From NCBI GenBank assembly GCA_023701125.1, contig JAMPXO010000015.1, positions 1 through 59,800 on the forward strand: a stretch of DNA of 59,800 nucleotides, in the 5' to 3' direction. Under the pieces are notes generated by a model. It ran no database searches and was not told the origin of the DNA. It worked only from the letters and a program-made list of their open reading frames with translations. The position numbers and the translations under genes are program-made. Source of the stretch: Vicinamibacteria bacterium (lineage in GTDB: Bacteria > Acidobacteriota > Vicinamibacteria > Fen-336). This document shows, piece by piece, positions 27,840 through 36,102 of this stretch. How positions within the stretch are numbered: the stretch's first letter is position 1; every line of letters begins with the position of its first letter.

Positions 27840-29234
27840 CTATGGCTTGCGCGCGCCGCCCAGTTCGACCGCCAGCCGATAGATGTGGTCCAGCCCCTCG
27901 TAGAACGACGTCACGGGCAGGCGCTCGTTGAGGCCGTGGGCGTACATCTCCGACGCCTTCGCGAACAGTCCGGAGCTCGCGAACGTCGGGATGCCCGCGG
28001 TGCGGTAGACCTTGCCGTCCGTCCCGCCCGACTCGAGGTAAGGCACGACCGGCACACCGGGGTGGTCGTGATGCACCGCCCGCTCGATCGCGGCCATCAC
28101 GTCCGGCCGCATCTCCGACACCGGGCTGGCCTCGGGCTTGTCGAGCGTCGTGATCTTCACGCCTTCGTCCGCGATCGCCGTCGCCAGCGCCTGGCGCACG
28201 TCCTCCACCGGCACGCCCGGGAAGATGCGGCAATTGACCGTCGCCTTCGCGGTCTGGGGCAGCGCGTTCTCGGCGTGGCCGGCCGCGAGCATCGTCGCCA
28301 CGCACGTGGTGCGGGTGGTGCCCACGAACTCGGGCGACTTCGCGAGCGCCGCGGCGGCCGCGGCGTCGTTCGGATTCGCCGCGAACCGGCGCAGGGCGGC
28401 GCCCAGCTCGCCCTCCTGCGCCTGGCCCACGGCGCCCAGGTAGGCGCGGGTCAGGTCGTTCGACATGACGGGGAACCGGTAGGCCTCGACCCGGCCCAGC
28501 GCGCGCGCGAGCAGGTAGATCGCGTTGTCCGCGCGGGGGCGCGAGCTGTGGCCGCCGGGATTGGTCACCGTCAGCTCGAACGACGCGTAGGTCTTCTCGG
28601 CGCCCTGCACGAGATAGATGAGCGGCCGGCCGGTCGTCTCGTCGAGCAGACCGCCGCCGGCATCGGTGTTGATGGCGAACAGGGCGCCACGCACCCACTC
28701 GTGATCGGCGATCAGCCTGGTGGTTTCCATGGCCGTCTCCTCGTCGGCGACGAAGCCGAACACGAGGTCGCGCGCGGGCTGCAGCCCCTCGGCGCGCAGG
28801 CGCAGGATCGTGGAGACCAGCGCGACGACGCCGGCCTTGTTGTCGGTCGTGCCGCGGCCGTAGAAGTTGCCGTCCGCCTCGTCGAGCTGGAACGGGTTGC
28901 GCTCCCACTCCTCGGGGCGTGCGTCGACGACGTCCATGTGCGCGGAGAACAGGATCGACCTGCCGCGCTCGCGGCCGGGCACGCGAACGATCATCGCCCG
29001 CGCCTCGCCGTGATCGAGCGTCGCGATGTCGGCGGCCGGCACCCCGGCCTTCGTCAGCAGCTCGTGGAGAGAGGCCACCAGCGCCGGCGTCTGGGCGTGA
29101 CCCGCGGACGTGCGGAAGGCGATGACTCGTGCGTAGATCTCGCGGGCCGCGGCGTCCTGGGGAGCCGCAGTCGCCAGGACCGGCGCGAAAGTGAACGCGA
29201 GCGCCAGGGCCGGCGGAATCAGTCGATCGAGCAT
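27840..29234 (-). CDS. Exported M20 family metallopeptidase
   Basis: 464 residues. Start is the ATG at 29232-29234, preceded by AAAGGAG. A signal peptide (MLDRLIPPALALAFTFAPVL) leads into a complete M20 fold: SAHMDVVD (metal His and catalytic Asp), YGRGTTDNKAG (bridging Asp), ADEETAME (catalytic and metal Glu), NTDAGGG, and YAHGLNERLPV (final His). The lid domain has NPGGHSSRPRADNAIY. M20 enzymes release C-terminal or acylated amino acids from small peptides using two zinc ions. It is divergent from truB. Confidence 0.95.
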   Translation of the reverse strand: MLDRLIPPALALAFTFAPVLATAAPQDAAAREIYARVIAFRTSAGHAQTPALVASLHELLTKAGVPAADIATLDHGEARAMIVRVPGRERGRSILFSAHMDVVDARPEEWERNPFQLDEADGNFYGRGTTDNKAGVVALVSTILRLRAEGLQPARDLVFGFVADEETAMETTRLIADHEWVRGALFAINTDAGGGLLDETTGRPLIYLVQGAEKTYASFELTVTNPGGHSSRPRADNAIYLLARALGRVEAYRFPVMSNDLTRAYLGAVGQAQEGELGAALRRFAANPNDAAAAAALAKSPEFVGTTRTTCVATMLAAGHAENALPQTAKATVNCRIFPGVPVEDVRQALATAIADEGVKITTLDKPEASPVSEMRPDVMAAIERAVHHDHPGVPVVPYLESGGTDGKVYRTAGIPTFASSGLFAKASEMYAHGLNERLPVTSFYEGLDHIYRLAVELGGARKP

Positions 29235-29286
29235 GGGTCTCCTTTGGGTTGGCGCCGAGCATACCGGAGCCGCCACAATCGGGGAC

Positions 29287-30195
29287 GTGGTCCCACTCGC
29301 GCCGGGTCTGCTGTTGCTGCACAAGCCGGTCGGTCCGACGAGCGCGTCGCTGGTGCGCGAGCTCGCCGCGCGGGCGACCGCCGCAGGCGGGCCGAAGCGG
29401 CCCCTGTGCCACGGCGGCACCCTCGACCCGTTCGCGCGCGGGCTGCTGATCGTCGCGGTCGGCCAGGCGACGCGGGTGGTGGACCTCGTCCACGACGTGC
29501 CCAAGGAGTACGAGGCGGTCGTCGCCTGGGGCGCGGAGACCGACAATGGCGACCCGCTGGGCGCCGTCGTCGCGACGGGCGAGGCCTCGGGCCTGGTGCC
29601 GGACGCGCTGGACGCGGCCCTCGTGGACCACGTCGGCTGGCGCGAGCAGGTGCCGCCGGCGACCTCGGCCCAGCGCGTCGACGGCGAGTACGCGTATCGC
29701 AAGGCGCACCGCGGCGAGGTGTTCGAGCTGCCGCCCCGCCGCGTGTTCCTGCACGAGGCGCACTGGCTCGAGCACGACCTGCCGCGGGCGACGAGCCGGC
29801 TGTTCCTGCGCTGCGGCCGCGGCTACTACGTCCGCTCCCTGGTCCGCGACCTGGGGCGCGCGCTCGGCTGCCGCGCCCACGTGGCCGCGCTCCATCGCAC
29901 GGCGATCGGCCCCTGGCGCGACCCGGGTCCCGGCCCCGGTGTCGCGGTCAGCGGCGAGGCGCTCTTCCCCTGGCTGGCGGCACGCCCGCTGGCCGACGAC
30001 GAGGCGCGCCACGTCGCGCAGGGCCAACCGATCGCACTCGGGGATCTCGTGACTCCGGCCTGGCAGGTCCCCGCGGGCTTCCCGGAGCCGGCCGGCCCGG
30101 TGCGAGCCCTCGCGGCCGGTCGGCTCGTCGCGCTGCTGCGGCGAGCCGACGACGGCCGCCTGGCGCCGTTCGCGAACCTGCGCGGCGGGCTGTAA
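29287..30195 (+). CDS. truB: tRNA pseudouridine-55 synthase TruB
   Basis: 302 residues from a GTG at 29287-29289; this start gives the usual TruB opening (LAPGLLLLHKPVGPTSASLV). The catalytic block is CHGGTLDPFARGLLIVAVG with Asp47. EVFELPPRRVFLHE and CGRGYYVRSLVRDLGRALGC match the RNA-binding elements of TruB. It converts U55 in the T arm of tRNAs. The gene is followed after 12 bases by the PRPP synthase-like gene. The usual bacterial rbfA-truB-rpsO neighbours are absent. Confidence 0.94.
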   Translation: MVPLAPGLLLLHKPVGPTSASLVRELAARATAAGGPKRPLCHGGTLDPFARGLLIVAVGQATRVVDLVHDVPKEYEAVVAWGAETDNGDPLGAVVATGEASGLVPDALDAALVDHVGWREQVPPATSAQRVDGEYAYRKAHRGEVFELPPRRVFLHEAHWLEHDLPRATSRLFLRCGRGYYVRSLVRDLGRALGCRAHVAALHRTAIGPWRDPGPGPGVAVSGEALFPWLAARPLADDEARHVAQGQPIALGDLVTPAWQVPAGFPEPAGPVRALAAGRLVALLRRADDGRLAPFANLRGGL

Positions 30196-30198
30196 CTT
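30193..30198 (+). promoter_or_regulatory. Candidate -10 element (TAACTT) of the PRPP synthase-like gene
   Basis: TAACTT includes the TAA stop of truB and ends nine bases before the ATG at 30208. No Shine-Dalgarno sequence lies in between, so the gene may have its own near-leaderless message besides read-through from truB. Confidence 0.4.
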
Positions 30199-30207
30199 CG
30201 TCACGCC

Positions 30208-31128
30208 ATGCACGAGTCCCTGGTCTTCTCGATCCCCGCCTACGACGACCTCGCCGATGCCATCGCCGCGGCCGGCGGCTGGGAGCGCGGCGCCATCGAG
30301 CGCAGGCGCTTCCCGGACGGCGAGCACTACCGGCGGATCGAGACCAACCCTGCCGACCGCGACGTGATCCTGGTCGGTGGCACCGTCGACGACGAGGCGA
30401 CGCTCGAGCTCTACGACCTCGCCTGCGGGCTCGTCACCTACGGCGCGTATCGCATGCGCCTCGTGATGCCGTTCTACGGCCACTCGACCATGGAGCGGTC
30501 GACGCGTCCCGGCGAGATCGTGACGGCGAAGACGCGCGCGCGCCTGCTGTCGTCGATCCCGGCCGCGAGCCGCGGCACCCAGGTCTTCCTGCTCGACCTC
30601 CACGTCGAGGCGGTCGCCCACTATTTCGAGGGTGGCATCCGCCCGATCCACGTCCACGGCAAGAAGCTGACCACCGCCGCGGCGCGCCGGCTGGGCGGCG
30701 ACGATTTCGTGCTGGCGTCGACGGACGCCGGCCGCGCGAAATGGGTCGAGTCGCTGGCCGAGGACCTGGATGTCGACGCCGCGTTCGTCTACAAGCGGCG
30801 CACGTCGGGCCGCGCGACCGAGATCACCGGCGTGTCGGCGAACGTCGTGGGCCGCCGGGTGGTGATCTACGACGACATGATTCGCACCGGCGGTTCCCTG
30901 CTGGCGGCGGCGAAGGTCTACCGCGACGCGGGCGCCGTCTCGATCGACGTCGTCGCGACCCACGGCGTGCTGCCGGGGGACTCGCTGGCGAAGATCCGCA
31001 GCGCCGGCCTGCTCGGACGGATCGTGACGACCGACAGCCACCCGCGAGCCCGCGCGCTGGCCTCCGACTTCCTGCAGGTCGACAGCACGGCCGACCTGCT
31101 CACGGAGCACCTGAAGTCGAACGGGTAG
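30208..31128 (+). CDS. Ribose-phosphate pyrophosphokinase-like protein with altered PRPP loop
   Basis: 306 residues, close to the usual length. It keeps the overall Prs layout: [46 protein letters not shown] (His132), the flexible loop with [11 protein letters not shown] (Lys196), and [14 protein letters not shown] (222-231). In standard Prs the last motif reads DDMIDTGGT; here the second Asp is Arg226, and the DLH block lacks the usual QGFF. It may still make PRPP from ribose 5-phosphate and ATP, or be a paralogue with a different task. No second Prs is in the window. Confidence 0.8.
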   Translation: MHESLVFSIPAYDDLADAIAAAGGWERGAIERRRFPDGEHYRRIETNPADRDVILVGGTVDDEATLELYDLACGLVTYGAYRMRLVMPFYGHSTMERSTRPGEIVTAKTRARLLSSIPAASRGTQVFLLDLHVEAVAHYFEGGIRPIHVHGKKLTTAAARRLGGDDFVLASTDAGRAKWVESLAEDLDVDAAFVYKRRTSGRATEITGVSANVVGRRVVIYDDMIRTGGSLLAAAKVYRDAGAVSIDVVATHGVLPGDSLAKIRSAGLLGRIVTTDSHPRARALASDFLQVDSTADLLTEHLKSNG

Positions 31129-31169
31129 GGTCCGCGGTGGGTGGAGAATCCAGTCGCAGAGGGGGCGCG

Positions 31170-34151
31170 ATGAGAGCAGTCGGTTGGCGCGAGACCTTGC
31201 GGTCTTCGGCTGTCCTGGTGGGGCTGGCGGCGGGTGGGGGGACGGCGCTGGCTCAGGGTCCCGCGGGTGCCGCCGGGCAGTCCGCGGCTCCGCCGCAGGA
31301 AGCGGCGCTCGACCTGGCGCACGCCCAGGCGGGCGGCGTCACGCGGCTCACCGTCCCTCGCGGCCAGTTCCTGCTCCTGGTTTCACACCGCGCGCCGAGT
31401 GCGACCTACCGCGTCCGATCGAGCGGTCCCGAGGCCACGGAGAACAGCTTCTTCGGCGTCGACCCGGCGCAGTTCCGGTTCGACGAGTCGCCGGCCGGCT
31501 GTGCGGCGTGGGCCGAGGTCCTGCAGGCGTTCCTGCGCGAGGGCGACGAGGCCGGCATGCCCGCGCGGATCGCCCAGGTCGACCGCGCCAGCGGCGAGTC
31601 GGCGTGTCCGACGGCGCGCCCGATGGCGGGCATCACGACCCTCGCCGCGGCCCAGTTCGGTCCCCTGACCGTGGCGGTGGGAGGGCGCACCTCCCTGACC
31701 GTCGAGCGTCTCGATGCCGCGCAGGGGGTCGTCAAGGCCTGGCAGGTCGAGGTGGAGGGACCGGCGCGCGAGCCCGACTGGAGCCGGGGAAGCGAAAGCG
31801 AGTGGCTGGTGGCCGAAGTGCTGAGCGACGTGGCCCGGCTGGTCGAGTTCGCGAAGCGCGGCACGCTGGGCACCGGCGCGCTCGAGGCGCGGCCGGTCGA
31901 CGGGGTCGACCAGCCACCCCGCTTCAGCGTGCGGTGGCGTTCCGAGACGCTGCGACTGTCCCCGGCCGAGTTGGCGATCGACGGCCACATCTGGGCGCCA
32001 CGGACCTACTCGAAAGTGGCGGCCGGCTGGCTCGCCGAGGCCCGGCTGCGACCGCGGCTCGCCGGGGAGTGGCCTCCGCTGGTGCCCCGGATGACGGACC
32101 TGAGGCCGGGGACGCTGGCGGAGGAGAACGCACGCCTGTCGGGCCGACTGGCTGACGCGCCGCTCGATCCCCGCGGTCACGAGCAGGCGGCCTTCCTGTT
32201 GGGCGTGGCGGCCTGGCGCGAGCAGGCGGGCCGCTACCAGGACCTGCGACCGGCCCTGTCCGCGATGACCGCCCACCTGGCCCTGGCCACCGCCTTGCGG
32301 GGCCAGGCGGGGAGCCCGAGCGCGGAGGGGCTGCTGGCCGAAGCGATGATCGAGGTGCTGGCGGAACGACTGGTCCCCGCGCGCGCCGTCCTCGAAAGCC
32401 TCGGCCGTTCGCTGAACCAGCCCGCCGAGCGCTCGTGGCTCCGGGCGCTTGCGTTGCGCGCCCAGGTCGCGCCCGTAGCGCTCGCGCCCCCCGCGGACGA
32501 CAGCGTGCTGGTGCAGGTGGAGTTCGCCCGCAGGCTGCGGGTCGATGCCGGCGGATCGGCGCTGCTCGGCTTCGTCGCGGACCACGAACGTGCGCCCGCC
32601 ACGGCCTGGCCGCGGGTCGTGCTGGCCGCCTACGGTGGCGGTGTGGAGGCGGGCAATCGTTTCGCCGAGACCGGTGTCCAACTGGAGTTGGAAGAGGCGC
32701 GAACGCTGCTCGGCGTGCTCTCCGACGAGCCGCCCGCGGTGGTCACCGCGATCCGACAGGCGCTGGACGCCGCGGGTGGGCGACTGGGCCCTGGCCCGCG
32801 GCCGCAGGTGGCCTCGCGCGCGTTCTGGGCGGCCGGCGCCGAACGCCAACTCCTGGAGATGGTCGGTGCGCACTGGGGCCACCTCCGACACGTGCTCGGC
32901 CTGGAGGCCGAGGCTCGCGCCGTGGCGCGGCAGTACGCGCAGTGGCTGGAGCCCCTGCCGCTGTTCCCGCTGCTGGCGCTCCAGGTGGCCGAGGAGCGGC
33001 AGGAGGCCCGACCCTGCGAGGCCGTGCAGCAGCGCCTGCTGGCGCGGCGGCCGGAGCTCGTCTCGGCGGCCCACTGGGTCCGCTCCGTCGGCCGCTGCCT
33101 GGCGCTGGCGGCGGCGGGCCAGGCGACGCTACCCACGGCCTGGTTCGCACCCGCGTTGCCGCCGGGGACGGCCTTCGACAACGAACCCCGGCTGCGGAGC
33201 CGGGAGCTCGCCCTTCGCCTGGCACCGGAGTCGGTGGCCCGCCTGCGCGAGCTGGCGCCGCGGTCTACGGCCGTCATCGAAGCGCAGGCCCGGCGCGTCC
33301 TGGGCCGGGCTCCCACCGCGGCCGACATCCGCGAGGCCTGGGGAGAGGCGACGGATCGAAGTCGCCCCGCACTGCTGGCCCTGTTGGCGCTCGACCCGCA
33401 GGACGGCGAGAGGCTGCGCCTGGGGGCCCGGCTCTGCGACCTGGAAGCGGAGCAATGCCTGACCTACGGCAACGAGCTGGCGCGCAGCGATCCGGACGCC
33501 GCTGCGGTGGCGCTCGAGCGCGGGCTGGCCACGGCGCGCGACCGGATCCAGGTGGCCAACAGCACCTGGTGGCTGGTGGATTACTACCTCGACAACGGGC
33601 GCGAGAGCGACGCGTTGCGGGTCGCGGCCGAGTCCGCCGAGACCTGGTCGGGCCAGGGCCTGCTGACCCAGGCGCGCGTGTTCGAGCGGCTGGGCCGCCT
33701 CGAGCAGGCCCAGGCAGTCTATCGCCGGCTCCAGGAACGCTACCCGACGGAACGGGCCCTCGACTGTTTCCACGTCCGCCAGGCCCAGCGTTCGCCCGCG
33801 GGACCCTACGCGCAGGCGGGTCTTCAGGCTCGGCAGGCCCTGTTCCCGAAGGGGCTCGAGTCGAAGCCCATCGCCGCCTTCGCCGTGATCCCGAGCCCGC
33901 GTCGCAACCAGAATTTCTTCCTCGACGCCGAGCGGTTCAAGGAGGGCTACAGGCCGCTGGGGGCGCAGGTGGGAGACGTGGTCCGCGCGGTCCACGGCTA
34001 CGAGATCTGGAACGCCGAGCAGTACGCCTGTGCGCGCTCCCTGCAGGACTCGGACGTCCTGCGGTTGGTGGTGCAGCGCGGCAGGAACCTGCTCGAACTG
34101 CAGGCTCCATTCCTGCGGGTGAAGTACGGGCCGGTGACGCCGCGGAGGTGA
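31170..34151 (+). CDS. Large exported protein with helical repeats and PDZ-like C-terminus
   Basis: 993 residues from the ATG at 31170, with a purine-rich GAGGGGG upstream. A signal peptide (about 1-28, GGGTALA-QG) precedes a beta-rich N-terminal third (to about 250), a long Ala/Leu-rich helical region that looks like degenerate TPR repeats (about 300-880; clearest at ARVFERLGRLEQAQAVYRRL), and a C-terminal stretch GDVVRAVHGYEIWNAEQYAC with VLRLVVQRG after it, which looks like a PDZ-type module. I do not recognise a named family. It probably works in the periplasm as a scaffold. Confidence 0.7.
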   Translation: MRAVGWRETLRSSAVLVGLAAGGGTALAQGPAGAAGQSAAPPQEAALDLAHAQAGGVTRLTVPRGQFLLLVSHRAPSATYRVRSSGPEATENSFFGVDPAQFRFDESPAGCAAWAEVLQAFLREGDEAGMPARIAQVDRASGESACPTARPMAGITTLAAAQFGPLTVAVGGRTSLTVERLDAAQGVVKAWQVEVEGPAREPDWSRGSESEWLVAEVLSDVARLVEFAKRGTLGTGALEARPVDGVDQPPRFSVRWRSETLRLSPAELAIDGHIWAPRTYSKVAAGWLAEARLRPRLAGEWPPLVPRMTDLRPGTLAEENARLSGRLADAPLDPRGHEQAAFLLGVAAWREQAGRYQDLRPALSAMTAHLALATALRGQAGSPSAEGLLAEAMIEVLAERLVPARAVLESLGRSLNQPAERSWLRALALRAQVAPVALAPPADDSVLVQVEFARRLRVDAGGSALLGFVADHERAPATAWPRVVLAAYGGGVEAGNRFAETGVQLELEEARTLLGVLSDEPPAVVTAIRQALDAAGGRLGPGPRPQVASRAFWAAGAERQLLEMVGAHWGHLRHVLGLEAEARAVARQYAQWLEPLPLFPLLALQVAEERQEARPCEAVQQRLLARRPELVSAAHWVRSVGRCLALAAAGQATLPTAWFAPALPPGTAFDNEPRLRSRELALRLAPESVARLRELAPRSTAVIEAQARRVLGRAPTAADIREAWGEATDRSRPALLALLALDPQDGERLRLGARLCDLEAEQCLTYGNELARSDPDAAAVALERGLATARDRIQVANSTWWLVDYYLDNGRESDALRVAAESAETWSGQGLLTQARVFERLGRLEQAQAVYRRLQERYPTERALDCFHVRQAQRSPAGPYAQAGLQARQALFPKGLESKPIAAFAVIPSPRRNQNFFLDAERFKEGYRPLGAQVGDVVRAVHGYEIWNAEQYACARSLQDSDVLRLVVQRGRNLLELQAPFLRVKYGPVTPRR

Positions 34152-34164
34152 ACGGGGCCGCGCG

Positions 34165-35349
34165 CTACCCGGCCAGCGCCGCCTGCAGCGCCGCGGCCGC
34201 GGCGCCGCGGTCGAGCCTGCGGCCGAGATCGATCAGCGCGGCCTCGATCGCGTCGACCGTGCGGACGAGCATCTCCGGCCGGGTGATCGCGTAGCCCATG
34301 TGGCCGACGCGGAAGTACTCGCTGCGGCGCAGCGGGTGGAGACCGCCGGCGACGACCACGCCGTGCTCGAGCACCTTGCCGACCAGCGCCGCGTCGACGC
34401 CCTCGGGGTAGAGCAGCGCCGACAGCGTGCTCGCGCGCAGCTCGGGCTTCGCGACCAGCGAGCGCAGGCCGAGCGCGTCCCAGGCCGCGGCCAGCGCGCA
34501 AGCCGCGCGGCCGTGCGCGGCCCAGCGCGCTTCCATGCCGCCCTCCAGGACCTCGCCGAGGCCCGCGTCGAGGGCGAGGATCAGCGACGTGGCGGGGGTC
34601 GCGAAGTAGGCCGGACGGCCCCCCTCGTAGGCCTTCATCACCGGCATCCACTCGTGCCAGTCGAGGCTCATCGGCACCGGCGTCGCGAGGGCCGCGCGGC
34701 GCTCCAGCGCGCGCGGGCCGGCCACCAGCAGTGCCAGGCCGGGCGGCAGGCCGATCGCCTTCTGCGAGGCGGTCAGGTACACGTCGGCGTCCCACTCCTG
34801 CATCCGGAAGCGCTCGCCGGCCGTTGCGCACACGCCGTCGAAGACCGAGAGCGCGCCGCGCTCGCGGGCCAGCCGCGCAAGCGGTTGCGGGTCGACGCGC
34901 ACGCCCGTCGAGGTGTCGACGTGGGTGACGAACACGGCGCGCGCGGGCGTGCCCGCCGCGGCCAGATCGTCGAGGGCCGCGGCCACCGCCGCCGTGCAGG
35001 GCGCATCCCCGGGCTCGGCCGTGACGCTGGCGAGGCTCGCGCCACGCCGGCGCAGCATCTCGGCCATGCGGTCGGAGAAGTAGCCCGTGTGGACCACCAC
35101 CACCGCGTCGCCGGGAGCGACCAGGTTGGCGACGGCCATGTCCATCGCCGTGGTGCCCGAGCCGGCCACGACGAACGGCTGGCTGTCGTCGGACGCGCAC
35201 CACACCGCGCGCATCCGCGTGAGCGCCCTTCCGAACGCGGCCATCACGGGCTTCGAGAGGTGGCCGGGAGGCGGCCCGGAGGCCGCGGCTCGCACGGCGG
35301 GGGAGATCTCGATCGGGCCGGGGATCATCAACAGCGGCGAGTCACTCAT
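34165..35349 (-). CDS. Class V aminotransferase (alanine-glyoxylate/serine-pyruvate type)
   Basis: 394 residues. The opening MIPGPIEISPAVRAA is characteristic; VAGSGTTAMDMAVANL binds the cofactor phosphate, FDGVCATAGE carries the Asp/Cys of the PLP ring site, and Lys197 in LTASQKAIGLPPGLALL is the Schiff-base lysine. The C-terminal domain ends RVGHMGYAITRPEML. Typical members transfer the amino group between alanine or serine and glyoxylate or pyruvate. It is divergent from vapBC, with a TGGTAGAGT extended -10 upstream. Whether alanine or serine is the donor cannot be told here. Confidence 0.92.
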   Translation of the reverse strand: MSDSPLLMIPGPIEISPAVRAAASGPPPGHLSKPVMAAFGRALTRMRAVWCASDDSQPFVVAGSGTTAMDMAVANLVAPGDAVVVVHTGYFSDRMAEMLRRRGASLASVTAEPGDAPCTAAVAAALDDLAAAGTPARAVFVTHVDTSTGVRVDPQPLARLARERGALSVFDGVCATAGERFRMQEWDADVYLTASQKAIGLPPGLALLVAGPRALERRAALATPVPMSLDWHEWMPVMKAYEGGRPAYFATPATSLILALDAGLGEVLEGGMEARWAAHGRAACALAAAWDALGLRSLVAKPELRASTLSALLYPEGVDAALVGKVLEHGVVVAGGLHPLRRSEYFRVGHMGYAITRPEMLVRTVDAIEAALIDLGRRLDRGAAAAALQAALAG

Positions 35350-35358
35350 GGCGCGCCG

Positions 35359-35364
35359 ACTCTA
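35359..35364 (-). promoter_or_regulatory. Candidate extended -10 (TAGAGT) of the aminotransferase gene
   Basis: The minus strand reads TGGTAGAGT; the TG one base before the hexamer is the extended -10 feature. It ends nine bases before the ATG at 35349. It lies back to back with the vapBC control region. Confidence 0.5.
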
Positions 35365-35399
35365 CCAGCGCCGGCGAAAACGGGGTCCGATGGCCCGTG

Positions 35400-35415
35400 A
35401 TATGGTGACCCATAT
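35400..35415 (+). promoter_or_regulatory. Operator-like dyad over the vapB start codon
   Basis: ATATGG, TGAC, CCATAT form a perfect 6-bp inverted repeat that covers the first two bases of the vapB ATG (35414). Inside it TATGGT (35401-35406) fits a -10 element seven bases before the ATG. A dyad here would let the VapBC complex block both RNA polymerase and, on a leaderless message, initiation itself. Confidence 0.55.
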
Positions 35416-35656
35416 GAAGACGACCATCGAGATTGCCGACACCCTGCTGGCGGAGGCGCGGCAGGTGGCCGAGCGGGACGGCACGACGCTGCGCGAGCTG
35501 GTCGAGTCCGGCCTGCGGGCCTGTCTCGAGCAGCGCCAGCGCCCGCCCGCCCGCGTGCGGCTGGTCACCTTCAAGGGCAAGGGGCTGCACCCCGACGTGG
35601 TCGAGGGCGGCTGGGAGCGGATTCGCGAGAAGGCCTACGAGGGCCACGGCGCGTGA
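35414..35656 (+). CDS. vapB: VapB-type antitoxin (ribbon-helix-helix)
   Basis: 80 residues from ATG at 35414; upstream in-frame codons at 35390 and 35402 are possible but less typical. MKTTIEIADTLLAEARQVAE and TTLRELVESGLRACLEQ match the VapB family whose N-terminal strand and helices bind DNA as a dimer; the C-terminal segment (GGWERIREKAYEGHGA) would wrap the toxin. Its stop overlaps the toxin's GTG (GTGA). It neutralises VapC and probably represses the operon through the dyad at 35400-35415. Confidence 0.88.
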   Translation: MKTTIEIADTLLAEARQVAERDGTTLRELVESGLRACLEQRQRPPARVRLVTFKGKGLHPDVVEGGWERIREKAYEGHGA

Positions 35657-36102
35657 TCGCGGTCGACACCAACCTGCTGGTCTACGCCCACCGCCAGGAC
35701 TCGCCGTGGCATGCGGAGGCGCATGCCGTGCTGAGCGAGCTGGCCGGCGGCACGGCGCCGTGGGGCATTCCGTGGCCCTGCCTGCACGAGTTCCTGGCCG
35801 TCGTTACCCATCTCCGCATCTACCAGCCGCCGACGCCGCTGGCGACCGCGTGCAAGGCCGTCGACGCGCTGCTCGCCTCCTCGAGCGTCGTCCTGCTTGC
35901 CGAGGGCCCCGGCTACTGGCCGGCCCTGCAGAAACTGCTGCTGGCGGCCCGGACCTCCGGGCCCCAGGTCCACGATGCGCGGATCGCGGCGCTGTGCCTC
36001 AGCCACGGCGTGCGCGAGCTGTGGACGGCCGATCGCGACTTCGGCCGCTTCCCGACCCTGCGCACCCGCAACCCCCTCGCCGAAAGGACGGACCGTTCGT
36101 GA
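35653..36102 (+). CDS. vapC: VapC-type PIN-domain toxin
   Basis: 149 residues from a GTG at 35653-35655. The PIN acidic residues are all present: Asp5 (VDTNLL), Glu46 (CLHEFLAV), Asp108 (VHDARIAAL) and Asp127/Asp129 (TADRDFGRF). VapC enzymes are Mg2+-dependent ribonucleases that cut tRNA or rRNA. It is translationally coupled to vapB at its start and to the ABC-F gene at its end. Confidence 0.92.
   Translation: MIAVDTNLLVYAHRQDSPWHAEAHAVLSELAGGTAPWGIPWPCLHEFLAVVTHLRIYQPPTPLATACKAVDALLASSSVVLLAEGPGYWPALQKLLLAARTSGPQVHDARIAALCLSHGVRELWTADRDFGRFPTLRTRNPLAERTDRS

Noticed and set aside
27690-31169. A very long plus-strand frame leading into the 993-residue exported protein
   Set aside because: The part before 31170 is antisense to the M20 peptidase and out of frame with truB and the Prs-like gene; the signal peptide and upstream purines place the start at 31170.
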